Source of the DNA: Zymoseptoria tritici IPO323
Lineage: Eukaryota > Ascomycota > Dothideomycetes > Mycosphaerellales > Mycosphaerellaceae
NCBI RefSeq assembly: GCF_000219625.1
Contig: NC_018211.1
Location: forward strand, 1,674,001-1,738,000
DNA length: 64,000 nt
Reading direction: 5' to 3'
Position numbers and translations under genes: made by a program. Within the stretch, counting starts at the first letter, position 1, and each line of letters begins with the position of its first letter. Below, piece after piece: positions 30,388 to 41,819 of this stretch. Below the pieces are notes generated by a model that worked only from the letters and a program-made list of their open reading frames with translations, had not been told where the DNA came from and did no database searches.

Positions 30388-33274
30388 TCACCCCTGAGCG
30401 CCATTCGCTCGTACCGCGCCATTCGTTGGAGGACTCCGAGTCTGCTGTCCATGTTCATCCGCCAGCGCATCGAAGAAAACCCGATCGTCCACGCCGTAAA
30501 TGCAGTCGTTCTCCGCGGCGAACTCCTTTTCCAAAGCAGAGCTCGAGTCGACGCCCCATTCCCGTCCTAGCCAGCATCCACTTCGTGCCGTGAAGGGATG
30601 CTTCAACACATTTTGAATCTGATAGTATCGGATCTCGCAGTCTTTGTTCTGTTGTCGAGCGCTGCTCCAGTACTTTGACAGCTCTCGTAAAGACTCCAGA
30701 CCGCAGCCGATGAGATCAAGTGATGAGCGGAGGTGAGAGTCCAATCCGCCGGCGCCGACGACGTCGATAGCGGCGAGGATCGCGTAGCCTGCGAAAGGAG
30801 TTGTGAAGGTGAAGGACGCCGCGTGAGGGTCTTTCCCAGCCATCTCCCATTTCGTGGCTCGAAGAGTGTTCACCACTTGCAGCAGGTCGTGGGAATGGCT
30901 GTGTGTCGCGCGGACGTTGCGGGAGAGAGAACGTGGGATCAACGAGTGCCTGACGAAGCGATTCATCTTCACCCAGGAGAGGTGATAGAGGACGTGCATC
31001 GAGATGTAAGGTCCGGCGTAGCCTCCCTTGATGCTTGCCTCGACGTTGGCTTGCGAGAACTGCAGCTGGTCGGGCAGACGTGTCCTCCAGCTCTGCAGCG
31101 CTGCGCACGTGTTGCTGTAGAATTTCTCGTACTCCTCCTCGTATGCGACGGGTGATCGGTGAACAGCACGGTAGATGAAGTTGACCACATCGCCCCAAAT
31201 CGCGGCGACGAGCACCACCCAGCCCATGGGAGAGATTGAGCTTGAAGCTTTAGTCACGGCTTTCGTCGGATCGATGGATTCGTTGTTAAAGTGAGGCGCA
31301 TCGGAGCGCATCCCTCGCTCGTAGTTCTCCTCGAAGCATGGCAGCCGGAGGAAGACATCTTGCGGGTTAATCAAGCTCGAAGTCAATCCACAATACCGAT
31401 CCATCAAGAAGCCCGACCAAAACGTCCTCCGCTTGCACTCTACGGTTTGTTCCGGCGTGAAGGCAAACTCTGTGCCAGATCGCTCTGATCCATCATCTTC
31501 GACGCATCCTTGTTCCGTGTGGTATCGCAAGAATAACGCGGTGTTGATCCCAGAGCCAATGTAATCCCGGACCATCCCTTCGGCGCCCTTGGCGTAGTGG
31601 TACAAGCCCAAGAGTAAGCGAGTCTGCACGACGGGCATGCTGAAACGCCCAATCTTCGCCTGTACCGCCTCTGCGGCGATCTCGACACAACGTCTAGCGA
31701 AACCCGAGTATTGGTCGCCCGCAAAGACGGACCCGACCGCGAGCATGGCGTACAGAACCATGCGCTCGTTCTGTGATTTGCTTGGATACGTCTCCAGCCA
31801 ATGCATAAAGTGTCGTCGCGGAAAGATGCAGTATGTTGCATCGTTGACGTTTGCAAAGTACAAGTTCAGGAGGTGAATGGTCGCATCGCGGTCGACAAAA
31901 TAGGGATCCTCCTCCCAGCTCAGGACTCTTGAAGGCGATCGTGGAGCTGCCGAGCTGGCAGCAGAATGATGGTGGTGGTATGCTTGTGTTGGCGGTCCTG
32001 GAGGTTGTTGAACTGCGCCATTGCTTCCATAGACTGGCGATATGGATCGAGGCTTCTTGGAAGGCATTCCGGGAGGTGGAAAGTCGTCCGCGAGGCGTCG
32101 CTTGAGCGCAACATCGGTAGTGTATGCGCGAGGAGATGAATCCGACATGCTTTTTCGGGAGGGCGAGTCGGCGCTCGTCTGCCACACGGGAGCGCTGTTG
32201 TTTTCGGGTTGCGATTGATGAGTCGGCGCCCTGAGAAGATTAGCAACAGTCGACTATCCATCTTGGTTCCGTGACTTACTTTCGACACGTCCTCTTGGCC
32301 TTTTCGCACTGCAGACAACTCACAGCACCGGGCTCACACTTGATCTTCTTCTCACGGCAATCCAGACAAGCCATCGCAAGCCGCTTTCGAGGCTTGTTGG
32401 CCTTTGTCAAACCCCACGCCGGGTTCACGGTTTCACCATCCACGTGTGTCGGAATGCGAAAGCCACCCTCGTACAGATGGAACGTCCCTTCACCAGGTAC
32501 CTCCCGAACGCCAACGTACTTCTTCGACGACTCTGCTCCGAGCGGTCCATACTGGTCACTTCGAGGGCGTTCTAATGTCGAACCCGGGCTTCTGTAATGT
32601 GCCTCCTCTGCTCCTCCTGGAGCGTAAGGACTGGGAACGCCGTTGTGTGGGTAAGATCCGGACGATCCTTGACGAGGTCTTTCGCGGTGACCGTGGTTAT
32701 AATCTGCTCGAGCTTCCGAATAGGTCGCGTATGGTGGAGTGGGTACACGGCTGTCGTGTCTTACTACGGGACTCGTTTCTATTATGGGCAATTCCATGCG
32801 TTTGCTTTGTGTATGTGGTGCATATGCCTGACTCGGATGGTGTGGAGATGGCAGTGGTGCGTGAAAAGAAGGCTGTCGGTGATGACTGTAGTAGGGTTCA
32901 ACACGTGGAGGTTGCGAGTGCTGTGCTCCGCTCCATCCGTTCTGGTAAGGAGGTTGACTCGGTGCAGGCGAAGCGGATGTGAGAATGTCTTGCAGGCGGG
33001 GGAGATTCTGAGATTGCGGTCGATACTCAGGCTGCACAGGTCCAGGCCCTTGGAAAGAATCCGGTCGTCGCTGGCTGCCACTCGCTTCGATCAAAGGTGA
33101 GGGAAGGTGATGGTTTGCTCGGGGTTCCAGCGGTCGTGGCAGCTCGACAGCCTGTCGTGATGGCGGTGGGTGAGGCGCATAGTGTGTGCGATCACCGTTA
33201 TGGTTCATGCTGCGATCGTGGTGAAAAGGAAATGTGCGCAACGGATCCGCGGGTTGAGGTGCAGCCGAAAACAT
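30388..33274 (-). CDS. large Zn2Cys6 transcription factor with long disordered N-terminus
   Basis: Model: complement(join(30388..32230, 32280..33274)), 945 aa, with a 49 nt intron (GTAAGT to TTCTCAG) placed just after the zinc cluster. Residues 1-300 are Pro/His/Ser/Gln-rich and probably disordered, so the DNA-binding domain is unusually internal: the six cysteines of CLDCREKKIKC and CLQCEKAKRTC lie at about 302-330. A second disordered linker (about 335-430) precedes the fungal-specific transcription factor domain, with EEDPYFVDRDATIHLLNLYF, ECKRRTFWSGFLMDRYCGL and GWVVLVAAIWGDVVNFIYR. I cannot name the orthologue. It is followed upstream by ~8 kb with no recognisable gene, which may be a long regulatory region. 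Confidence 0.92.
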
Positions 33275-36200
33275 GACACCTCAATTACTATGGTTTCGTG
33301 GTCTTGAGTGGTTTGAGGACCCGAGCAGATCAAAAGGTGTTGGACCATCAAGTGGTTCCAGCAGCAAGCTGAGTGAGAACGCCAGAAAGGTCGCCTGTCA
33401 GATCAGGACGCGAAGGTGAGGACAAGGTCAGTCGGTGGTCGTTAGAGGTAGGAAGTGTCGCAGTAGGAGAAGCACGGTGGGTGTGCAGTGCAAGCGTGTC
33501 GGAGATCCAGGCAGAAGGTGCAGGAGAGGGTGAGGAACGACTGGCTGGAAGCTTCGGCTCCTGGAGTGATGCAAGTTGGCGGATGGTCGAGCGAGAGACA
33601 GGATGGTAAACAATTGTCGTTGGCTGCTCGGCAATGCAGGGTCGGGCAGAGCAGCAAAAGCAAGGTAAAAGTCAGGAAGAAGTGGATGAGGTCGAAGGAG
33701 TCGGTAGAAGCAGTGAGAGTGCCTCAGTACCTCCTAGCGCGGAGCGGTACAAGAGGGGAGCATGTACAGTAGTCGACCAGGCGAGCAGGGAGCAGGTGGA
33801 TGAGCAGCGTCCGCACAGGTCCAATAAGCGGAGCCCAGGACAGCGTTATCCGATCGCCAACGGCAGCGAATCCTTGCGGGTTGCGGATGGGGGCGAGAGA
33901 GGGGCCTCCAAACTGAGTCGTTGACAAGCAGGTCAGGTAGATGATGAGCCAGCCCAGCCCAGTGGGCGTATCGGCCACTCCGAAGACCCTCTTTCCAATG
34001 AGATTCATCTTAGCGTTTAGCTGCCCTTTGGGTTTCCCTAGTAGGATCGCTTGTAGGTACTGGGGTGCGTTTCTAACTTTCCCGCACCAACCACTAACTC
34101 GGTGATGGACCGAGAAGTACCGCGCTAACGGCCGATGGTTTCGATTTAGTGCCCAAGCCACTGCCAGCATACCAGAGGTACCAGCCGTCGGGATCTCTGC
34201 GGCGCGGCTGGCCAGGGTTCACGGAACACCACAGGCCCCGATGAGAGGTGAGACCATGCATGCGCACGGTGAGACTGCGTCTGGTCACGGTGGTGGACAG
34301 AGCGCAGGATCGTGGAGGTCCGCGACCACGCTGGAGGCGTCAGCCTTGCCATGAATGATGCCTTGTCCTCCAACGTGGCAGTGGTCTTTCCTGCGTCTCT
34401 GAAGCAAGACGATCACTTGCCGCTGTGGCACTGGGATCGAGATGATGGCGCCCAACATGCGGCACAGCGCGACGGCAAGCGTGGATGATCAAGCGGGTAG
34501 CCGTGTGAGAGATGGATGCACAAAGAGCGTAGTCCGCCCGGCTGACAAGGTATCGTTGTACCTTACAGTAGGCGACGGTACATTTTCTGCTCCCTTGCGC
34601 AGCTCTAGACATGGATCCTTGACAATCAAAGTGCCTGCGACGATCTAGTGGAGACGCAGCCATGAATGGAAAACGCGTATCCGTAAACCCTCAGGCATTA
34701 CCCTAGGCGAGCGATACCCATGTCCGCTTTGCTTCCGATCTCTTACACAGTCGCTCGTTCACAGAACTGCATCGAGTTGCCGGACGTGTTGAAGGGAAGG
34801 GAACTTGGGCGTCGGACAGTGTGGAACTGGCTTCATGGCTGCCATGCGGGCGTAAAGTCAGAGGAGTGGAGATCATTCGGCTGTGCCGTCGGATCGACAA
34901 GGAAACCCGCCGTTCGCAGAGCGTCTCTCCCGACGTGTCTCTCTCTCTTCCATGTGCACATCTCTTGGGAGCACGACATCATCAGAGAGGCTACGTCCCA
35001 TGTTGTCAGCCCATCGACTCCTCACATGGAATGGTAGATCTCCCGTATACAGGATTCCGTCCACAATTGGTGACAATGAACCGTCGCTTTCCATCATGAC
35101 GATGCAGGATTGGGCGAGGCCCAAGCCAAGCGCCACCACCACCGTCGCGTGCATCGGAGGAATATCAGTCGGGCGTCTTGACTGGCCGACTTTGACGCCA
35201 AAACAATCCCGGAGGAAGCCGAAATCGATGACTCTACCCACTGAGAGTCCTTGAAGACACCGCAAGATGTCCATTGACGGTTGGTCCTGCAATCAACGAC
35301 CGCCAAGATGCACGCCTTTTTCCGTGTGCTCTATACGTAAGAGCATTCCCGCATATATGCGCGCTGACCGCGGCTGCCGTCAGCATCAGATTGCAAAACC
35401 TTGTCTCCACTGCCGATGTCCATCCCAATCCTTCCTGCAACCACCAACCCGCCGATCACGTCGCGGCTCGCGTAGCAGCGAGCAAGCAAGCAGCCTGTTC
35501 GTGTGACTGCAGTGCCGCATGTCATTACAGACAAGGTCCTCCCTTTACACAGGGCGAGGTCACCCAAACCTGAATTCGTTCGCACGCTCGCACGCTCTTG
35601 GACGACGAAGCGAGGGCGCACTGCTTTCGCGTGCTGATACTCCACCTGCAGGCAGGCCATGGGTCGGCATTTGCTTCCTAGCTCCACTGGAGCACTGTCG
35701 GACCCGACGACCTTGTGCACGGACGCTTGTGCGGGTGCCTTCGTTGTTGGTGCGACAGGCCTCCGCGTCCTTCGTGCTCGTCTATCATCATCCGCGCATG
35801 CTCTCGAAGGGGAATGTGTGGTGGGGATCCCATGTCGCTTGGACACGGCTGCACGGTGGCGAGACGCCCCTCTGGACTGCCGATGGGGCTGCAAAAGGCC
35901 GACCTTTTGTCGGTCTGTATGCATATTTGGCCCATGGTTTCGTGTTTCATTGTTGCGTTTTATCTGCATCGTTAGAACTGCCATCATCAAAAGTCAAGTC
36001 ACATTTTAAGCGCTGCTATTTCTGTGGAACTCTGGCGATGGTGGCTCCCAACGTCAGGAGAACTTTATCGAAAAGAGCCTTTCCGGGGTTCGGCAACCCA
36101 AAAGCATCTTTTGCGCCTTGACTGTATCGTGGTCAACGCCTACTTGCGTGCTACGAAAGTCCAGGAGCTGATGCTGGGGAAGTTGCTTGTTGATATGACC

Positions 36201-39200
36201 TTGCTGCCTTTCTTCGTGCACGATGTTCAATATCTTCAAGACGTCAGTGCAGACATGGTCCACGGTGCAGACGCTCATCGGAGGACAAACGTCTGGAAGA
36301 GGTCTCTCCCAGCCCATCGGCCTTTCACGATGGCGTCAACACTTGGCCGGATGAGACGTGCAAACGTGCCGGATCAAAACGTCCGCGCCATGGATGCCGC
36401 TTCAAGCAGAAGACCAAAAGTCTAATTGAGCGGCCTTGTGCATGAACTGTCTGTATACGATGAGCCGTGTGCCTGGCAATCTATCTCCTGCAAGCTCGAT
36501 CCAGCTGATTGTGTATGTTCTCCACGTAGTAAACGAGGATGGCCGCAACCAAGACAGCTCATCAGCGACACCTTGGAATGGCCGGTCTGGGCACTAGTAT
36601 TTCGGGACCGGAGAGCCGCATGAATCAGGATGTTGAGCTACCACATGGGACAAGTGGTCTCAGTTTTCGCCGTAGCCGCAAGCGAAGGAGCCGTGTGTGG
36701 TGCGCCTCGCCTGTAGCGCGTTCGTATTGGCTGGCCTTGCAAAACGCTGCCATCAGACCACGGTCGAGTGTGAGATCTGAACGCATTTGATCCATAGTAC
36801 TGGAAGTTGCGTTGCTCTCATGACCTGAGAATGGAGCCGGCAGCACTGACTTGAGCTTGCACGACGCTGCAAAGTGCACGCAATCTGCAAGAGCTACAAG
36901 GTCCATCCTCGCCGTTGCTCTACTGCACGATCTACAGATCGGCCCTGTTACCAGGCCATCGCATCCTGTCAGCATCTGTGCGCCCCGCTTCTCGACTCCC
37001 GTTGATGTCCCGAACGATGCCCGACGTGGAAATTGCAGGAGTTCTGGTTGGTCGAAACACACCGCATCGATGTCCATTCACAGATCCAACTTGCTTGTCA
37101 TCGGTATATGGAGGTCGGCTGTTATACGACGAGTCCCGAGAGAAGTCACAGCTTGAATCAGTGCAGTCCGAGACTCTGCTCGCATGTCCTTGTTTGCTCG
37201 CATTTGCAGCCTCCTACGATTGCTTTCGATCGGATGATCTCGAGTGTTGCGAGCCATGGTACTGACTTCTAATTGCTTGGCCCTGACGTTCCATCACCAC
37301 GTGGAGCAGCTTCAGGGGCGAATTATGATCGAACGACTGTGATCACCACTGATGAATCTGGAATTTGCAAGACCGCTTCGCTTCGGAAGCTCTGCGATCA
37401 CGCCCTACCTCCTGCTATGCCGCATGCGAGATCGTTTGAGCAAGTACAAGACTCGAGTTCAGGTTGGCGGCTTGGCGTTCTACTTCGCTTGCGGCAGAAG
37501 CTCTCTTTGAGTTCGATATCTCATCTTTTGCTTTCAGCCGCATGCCAATCATGCATCGGAAAGTTGTGGATCAATGCGGTCAGTACGGCTCTGATCAGTC
37601 CAAGCTCAGATCACGCGGCAAGTCATGTGAGCGTGAATCAAGACCAGCAAATAGAGCTTTGAACTCTATCGGACCTATTGCCAGAAGCAGTAGAGATGTT
37701 CGACAGGTGATCATGGTTGATCCTCTTTGTTTTCGAAGGTTTTGGAAGGCTCCATAGACAAGACAAGCCATCGCTGACCCCACACTCGTGTTCGTTGGCG
37801 GACCCGGAGCACTTACCGTCCGGCAAGCAGAAGTCCAGCACCACTACCTTATCTGGCCTATTCGCGATCCTCCATGAAGGGCAAGATGGCGAACTCTAAT
37901 AGAGACCTCAAGCAAAAGTGCATAGCACACAGTCTACCAGAATACTTCAGACATGCCGACAAACCGATGCGGTCATGCAGTGCTCCGCTTGGAAACATAT
38001 TTCCAGGAACACCATTTTTCCACGTTTCATTAGGACGGAGAAGCTAATCAACTCATGCAGGGGAATTTTGCAAGCAATGTGCAAAGTTCCGGTTGAAGCA
38101 CAGCGGGTCCGCTTTCTTCAAGGAAGTGGGACCATTGACCAGGTCGGCCTGCAAGCAATAACAAGGCCTGCGAGCAAGCACTCCGGAAAACGAACACCGC
38201 ACGCATCCTGGTACGTCGTCGTTGAGGAAAAGTCTAGCGCCATGTCTGACCCTGCTGGCAAGACTCTGGCGCCACGCCGCTGCAGGAGGACTGCCCACTC
38301 CCTTGCCATGCGTTCGGGAAGTTTTTCGGCATCACCATGGTAGCTGGGGAGCTCGTCTTATCCATGACCTGGTTCGCCAAATCAACTGTCTGAGTGCGAA
38401 GTCTCACAGATGACCCGGACAAGGTGATCCTACAACAATTCCTATCGCAGACCATCCTTGCCTGAACTACGATCTCCTTGGCGCTGAGCCACATTACTGG
38501 GAAGGCATATCCTTGTCGACATGCCAGGGAAGATTTGGAATTCGGGCACACGAGGCGAAGTGCCGTCCATCATGCCATGTCTGTCGCGCACGACTCGCGT
38601 GCCGTGGTCTGAAAACCAAAACTCCGAGAGTGGGTTATTCTGACATGACTCGAGCACCAGCGTCATCACTCACGGCGCCGGCAGTATAACCACGGGATTA
38701 TTGGCATTTGCAGGGCTTGAGTGGAATGAAGGCTTACACTTGTGTCCGTTCCATCATCTTCCAGGGCCTCAAGTTGCGGATTGCTGGCGCAATGGAGTCG
38801 GTGGGCGGTGGCATTGGGCCATGTTGCTGCAGGCTGCTCGAAGGTCTGCGGCCTTGTCACCGCGGGAAGGAGCTCACTAAAGCTCCGGACCAGACGATGC
38901 CCATCGTAAGAGCATTGCTCTTCTACATCATCAAATCCACGATCTCGTACGCCGCTCGACCGCCCAGGGCAGCCTCCCTTGAGCGACAACCACGCAAGTC
39001 AAACATAGCCAGCACCCATGACATATCGTCAATAGTGCCGTTGACTGCACGAGTCGGTGTTATCAATGCCGAGATTCTGCCAATCCAAACCATGCGACAC
39101 ATCCGGCCTTTCACATGATCAGGAGTGCCAAATCGTGGCATGTAGGAAACGATGCATATTGCACTCCAAATCATGAACGAAAGCACGGTAAAGTATCGTG

Positions 39201-41268
39201 TGCGAAGGCTCATAGCAGCTCAGGTCATGACATCTTGCTTCGGCAGAGTTTGTGTTGATATCAATGATTTAATAAAGAAAGCCGGGACGAATTGTTGATT
39301 AGGACAGCCGGCTTCGTTGGAGTAGCCGTGCTGCCTACAGGAGAGCCCTCGTGGCATGACATACTTTATCGATTGCCGAGTCTAACCTATGCGAGATGTG
39401 CGGCACGGCACAGCACGGCGCACAGCGGATAGGCATGATTATGAGTCGCCTTGCTGCTACGATGAGACGAGAGCTGCATGACAGTGTCACTGACAGCATC
39501 CTCCTGGTCATACCTTCTATCATCTTAGGATACCGCTGTGCTCGGTTGCTCGATCTGCGATCCCAAATGCACGCAGCGACATCGTGCACAGCTTTCGTCA
39601 AGAATGTTGTTTTGTCCTGGCAGCTCTATTCCAACCCGAGAGTGTCATCGAGAACCAGAGCTAGATCGAGATATGCGAGGCTCAGATTGATGGAGAGCGG
39701 CGACAACTGCCGTATCAAAGGCATCTTGCCATGTACGTCTCTCAGCTGACGCTTCTCGTTCGTCTGTCACAGACGCCATCCTCGTTCTCACGTCCTAGTC
39801 GAGAGGAGTATTCATTGGAAATCATCGCAGCCTCCACTTCAGCTCAGCCTCCACCAGAATGACAAGGCTGCATTGGTCGCGGCACAAGCAAGCCAATTGC
39901 GAACCACGTGCGGAGAATTCTCGAGTGCCGCGGGTTGCCCAAGAGGCGGACGGAGATTTTGCTCATCGGCATGTACAAAGTACATACTCGGCTATCTGGG
40001 TTCCGGCTTGCGACGTTGACGGTGATTTGCTATTGGATCACGAGTGTTAGCCGGAATGCCGACCTCATCAACACTTTCGCAGCGTCATTCATTATGCATA
40101 TGGAGGGGAACAGGGTGCCTTGGCACCTGTCTTGGGCATACAGGCACTCAGTGGTGTTCGCCCAATCTCTGTCGTGCCAGAGAACGACTTGCTTTAGCAG
40201 ACGATCGAGATCGCCATACCTCTCTGAAAGTAGCGTATTGATACCACACTTTTGCCATTGCGGCAGTCGGCAAGAACGGCTCGGTCTTGTTCTACGCAGC
40301 TCAAGAAACCAATACCGCCAGTGAGTGTCGCACCGAGCTGGGCGGCTTGCAAATAACGACAGTCGGGACTAGTGCAGCTCTCCAATACCAGGCACATCCA
40401 ACTACTGCAACGTGATGGGCTCAAGGAACTGACGGGCACCACAGCTTCGGCCTCGTGCCCAATCCAACACCACTAGCGCTGTGGCGCGGACCGCTGATTT
40501 TGCATAGCCCGGGAGGTCTTGTTATTGGCACCACAGTCGTTGATCGATTAAGCGCGCTGCGTGAGTGTAAGATGGGGTTCGGAGCTTCATTCGCATGGCT
40601 GTTGACGCTCTTGCTTTCTGAGGACTCCCAAGGCGTCCACCTCTGAGTCGCATGAGTGACGGATCGACGAGATGTTGGGGTCAATCTCATCAAGATCTCA
40701 TCCGTCTCCTGGCCAGCCCATCGCTCGTTCGAGGTGTCGACAAACTTGGGCTTTCATAGTCGACTCAGCTGCGAGGTCGTCGGTGTTGCAACAGGAATGC
40801 CAAAATTGCCTAATCAGGCAGCTGTGGACTCACATATCGCAGGTGAGCTTTCCTTCGCTCGTTTTAGGAACGACTGTACTCGTTCGACGAGCATATTGAA
40901 CGTATTTCATCCTAGTTGAACCAGGGCGCCCATTTGGCCGGGACTTGCGTTCGTCCAAAGCTCGTTGAGTACCATGCCTTTTGGCCTGGCGATTCCCAGT
41001 TGGCATCGCTATACACGTCGGGACTCGGCTCGCACGAAGCCTGCCAATTCATGAAGACACGTGCTTGATTGGCTTCCAATGTGTGGACCTTGTTGCTATA
41101 AGTTTCTCTACTCATTTGAGAGTTTTTGCTATGAGTGATGACGTAGGGACCGACCTCCGAGGCACGAATGATCCCTGTCGTGAAAGTCAACCACAGCTAC
41201 GGACGCATAGAGCTCCAAACACAACATTACCATTTCGAGCTTCAGAACAAACCTCAAGCACATTCAGG
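33275..41268. other. 8.0 kb gene-poor region upstream of Zn2Cys6 regulator 2
   Basis: Numerous frames of 60-220 codons occur on both strands, but they overlap one another, lack recognisable domains and have no supporting splice pattern, so I treat them as chance ORFs in balanced-composition DNA. No AT-rich, RIP-like decay is apparent, nor terminal repeats, reverse transcriptase or transposase motifs. The long frames at 35331-35990 (minus) and 35519-36121 (plus) overlap each other and neither looks like a protein. The nearest genes are the regulator (start 33274, pointing left) and FUN14 (start 41269, pointing right), so both promoters lie here. Confidence 0.45.
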
Positions 41269-41819
41269 ATGGCCTTCCGATTTCACGGTATCCTCAACCA
41301 CTCCCTCCGCACGCCTATGCTCTTCGGCGCCGGCATTGGCTTCTCAACTGCGCTCCTCCAAACCCTCCAGGCCCACCGCCGCCCTGTTCTCCTCGACTCC
41401 TCTCCATCTTCAGTCAGCCCGAAGAACTGGTCTGTCTCGCAATATCAGAATGATGCCGTGGCGCCGGTGACGAAGAACGGAGGACTGAACCCTCGCGCGA
41501 TACGACAGATGACGACGGGCAGTATTATAGGTACATCGGAAGAATTGTCCTGCGAGAATGCTCAAGGCTTACATACTCGTGAATAGGTCTCGGCGCAGGT
41601 CTCCTCGTATCTACATTCTCGAAGTCTCTCGTACTAGTCATCGGACTCCTGGTCGCCGGGGTGCAATTCGCCGAGTCGTACGGCATCCATCTCGTTCCAT
41701 ACAAGAAGATCCAGGGCTATGTCAAGGGTGTGGACATGCGGAGCGCTGTGCAGGACAACGTGTCGTTCAAGATCAGTTTTGGCTTAATGTTCGCATTGAG
41801 CGCATTTGCGCAACTATGA
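41269..41819 (+). CDS. FUN14-family mitochondrial membrane protein
   Basis: Model: join(41269..41530, 41587..41819), 164 aa. The 56 nt intron (GTACAT to GAATAG) lies inside the first membrane segment and joins GSIIG to LGAGLLVSTFSKSLVLVIGLLV. The C-terminal half has the family signature: QFAESYGIHLVPYKKIQGYVKGVDMRSAVQDN followed by a final hydrophobic span FKISFGLMFALSAFAQL. The N-terminus is amphipathic and Arg/Ser-rich, consistent with mitochondrial import. FUN14 proteins are outer-membrane or related mitochondrial proteins; animal FUNDC1 is a mitophagy receptor, whereas fungal functions are poorly known. I see no LC3-interacting YxxL motif at the N-terminus. The gene sits alone in a gene-poor stretch. 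Confidence 0.88.

Noticed and set aside
35331..36121. Overlapping 219- and 200-codon frames on opposite strands
   Set aside because: They overlap each other, have no domain, no splice context and no neighbouring exons; chance ORFs in balanced-GC DNA.
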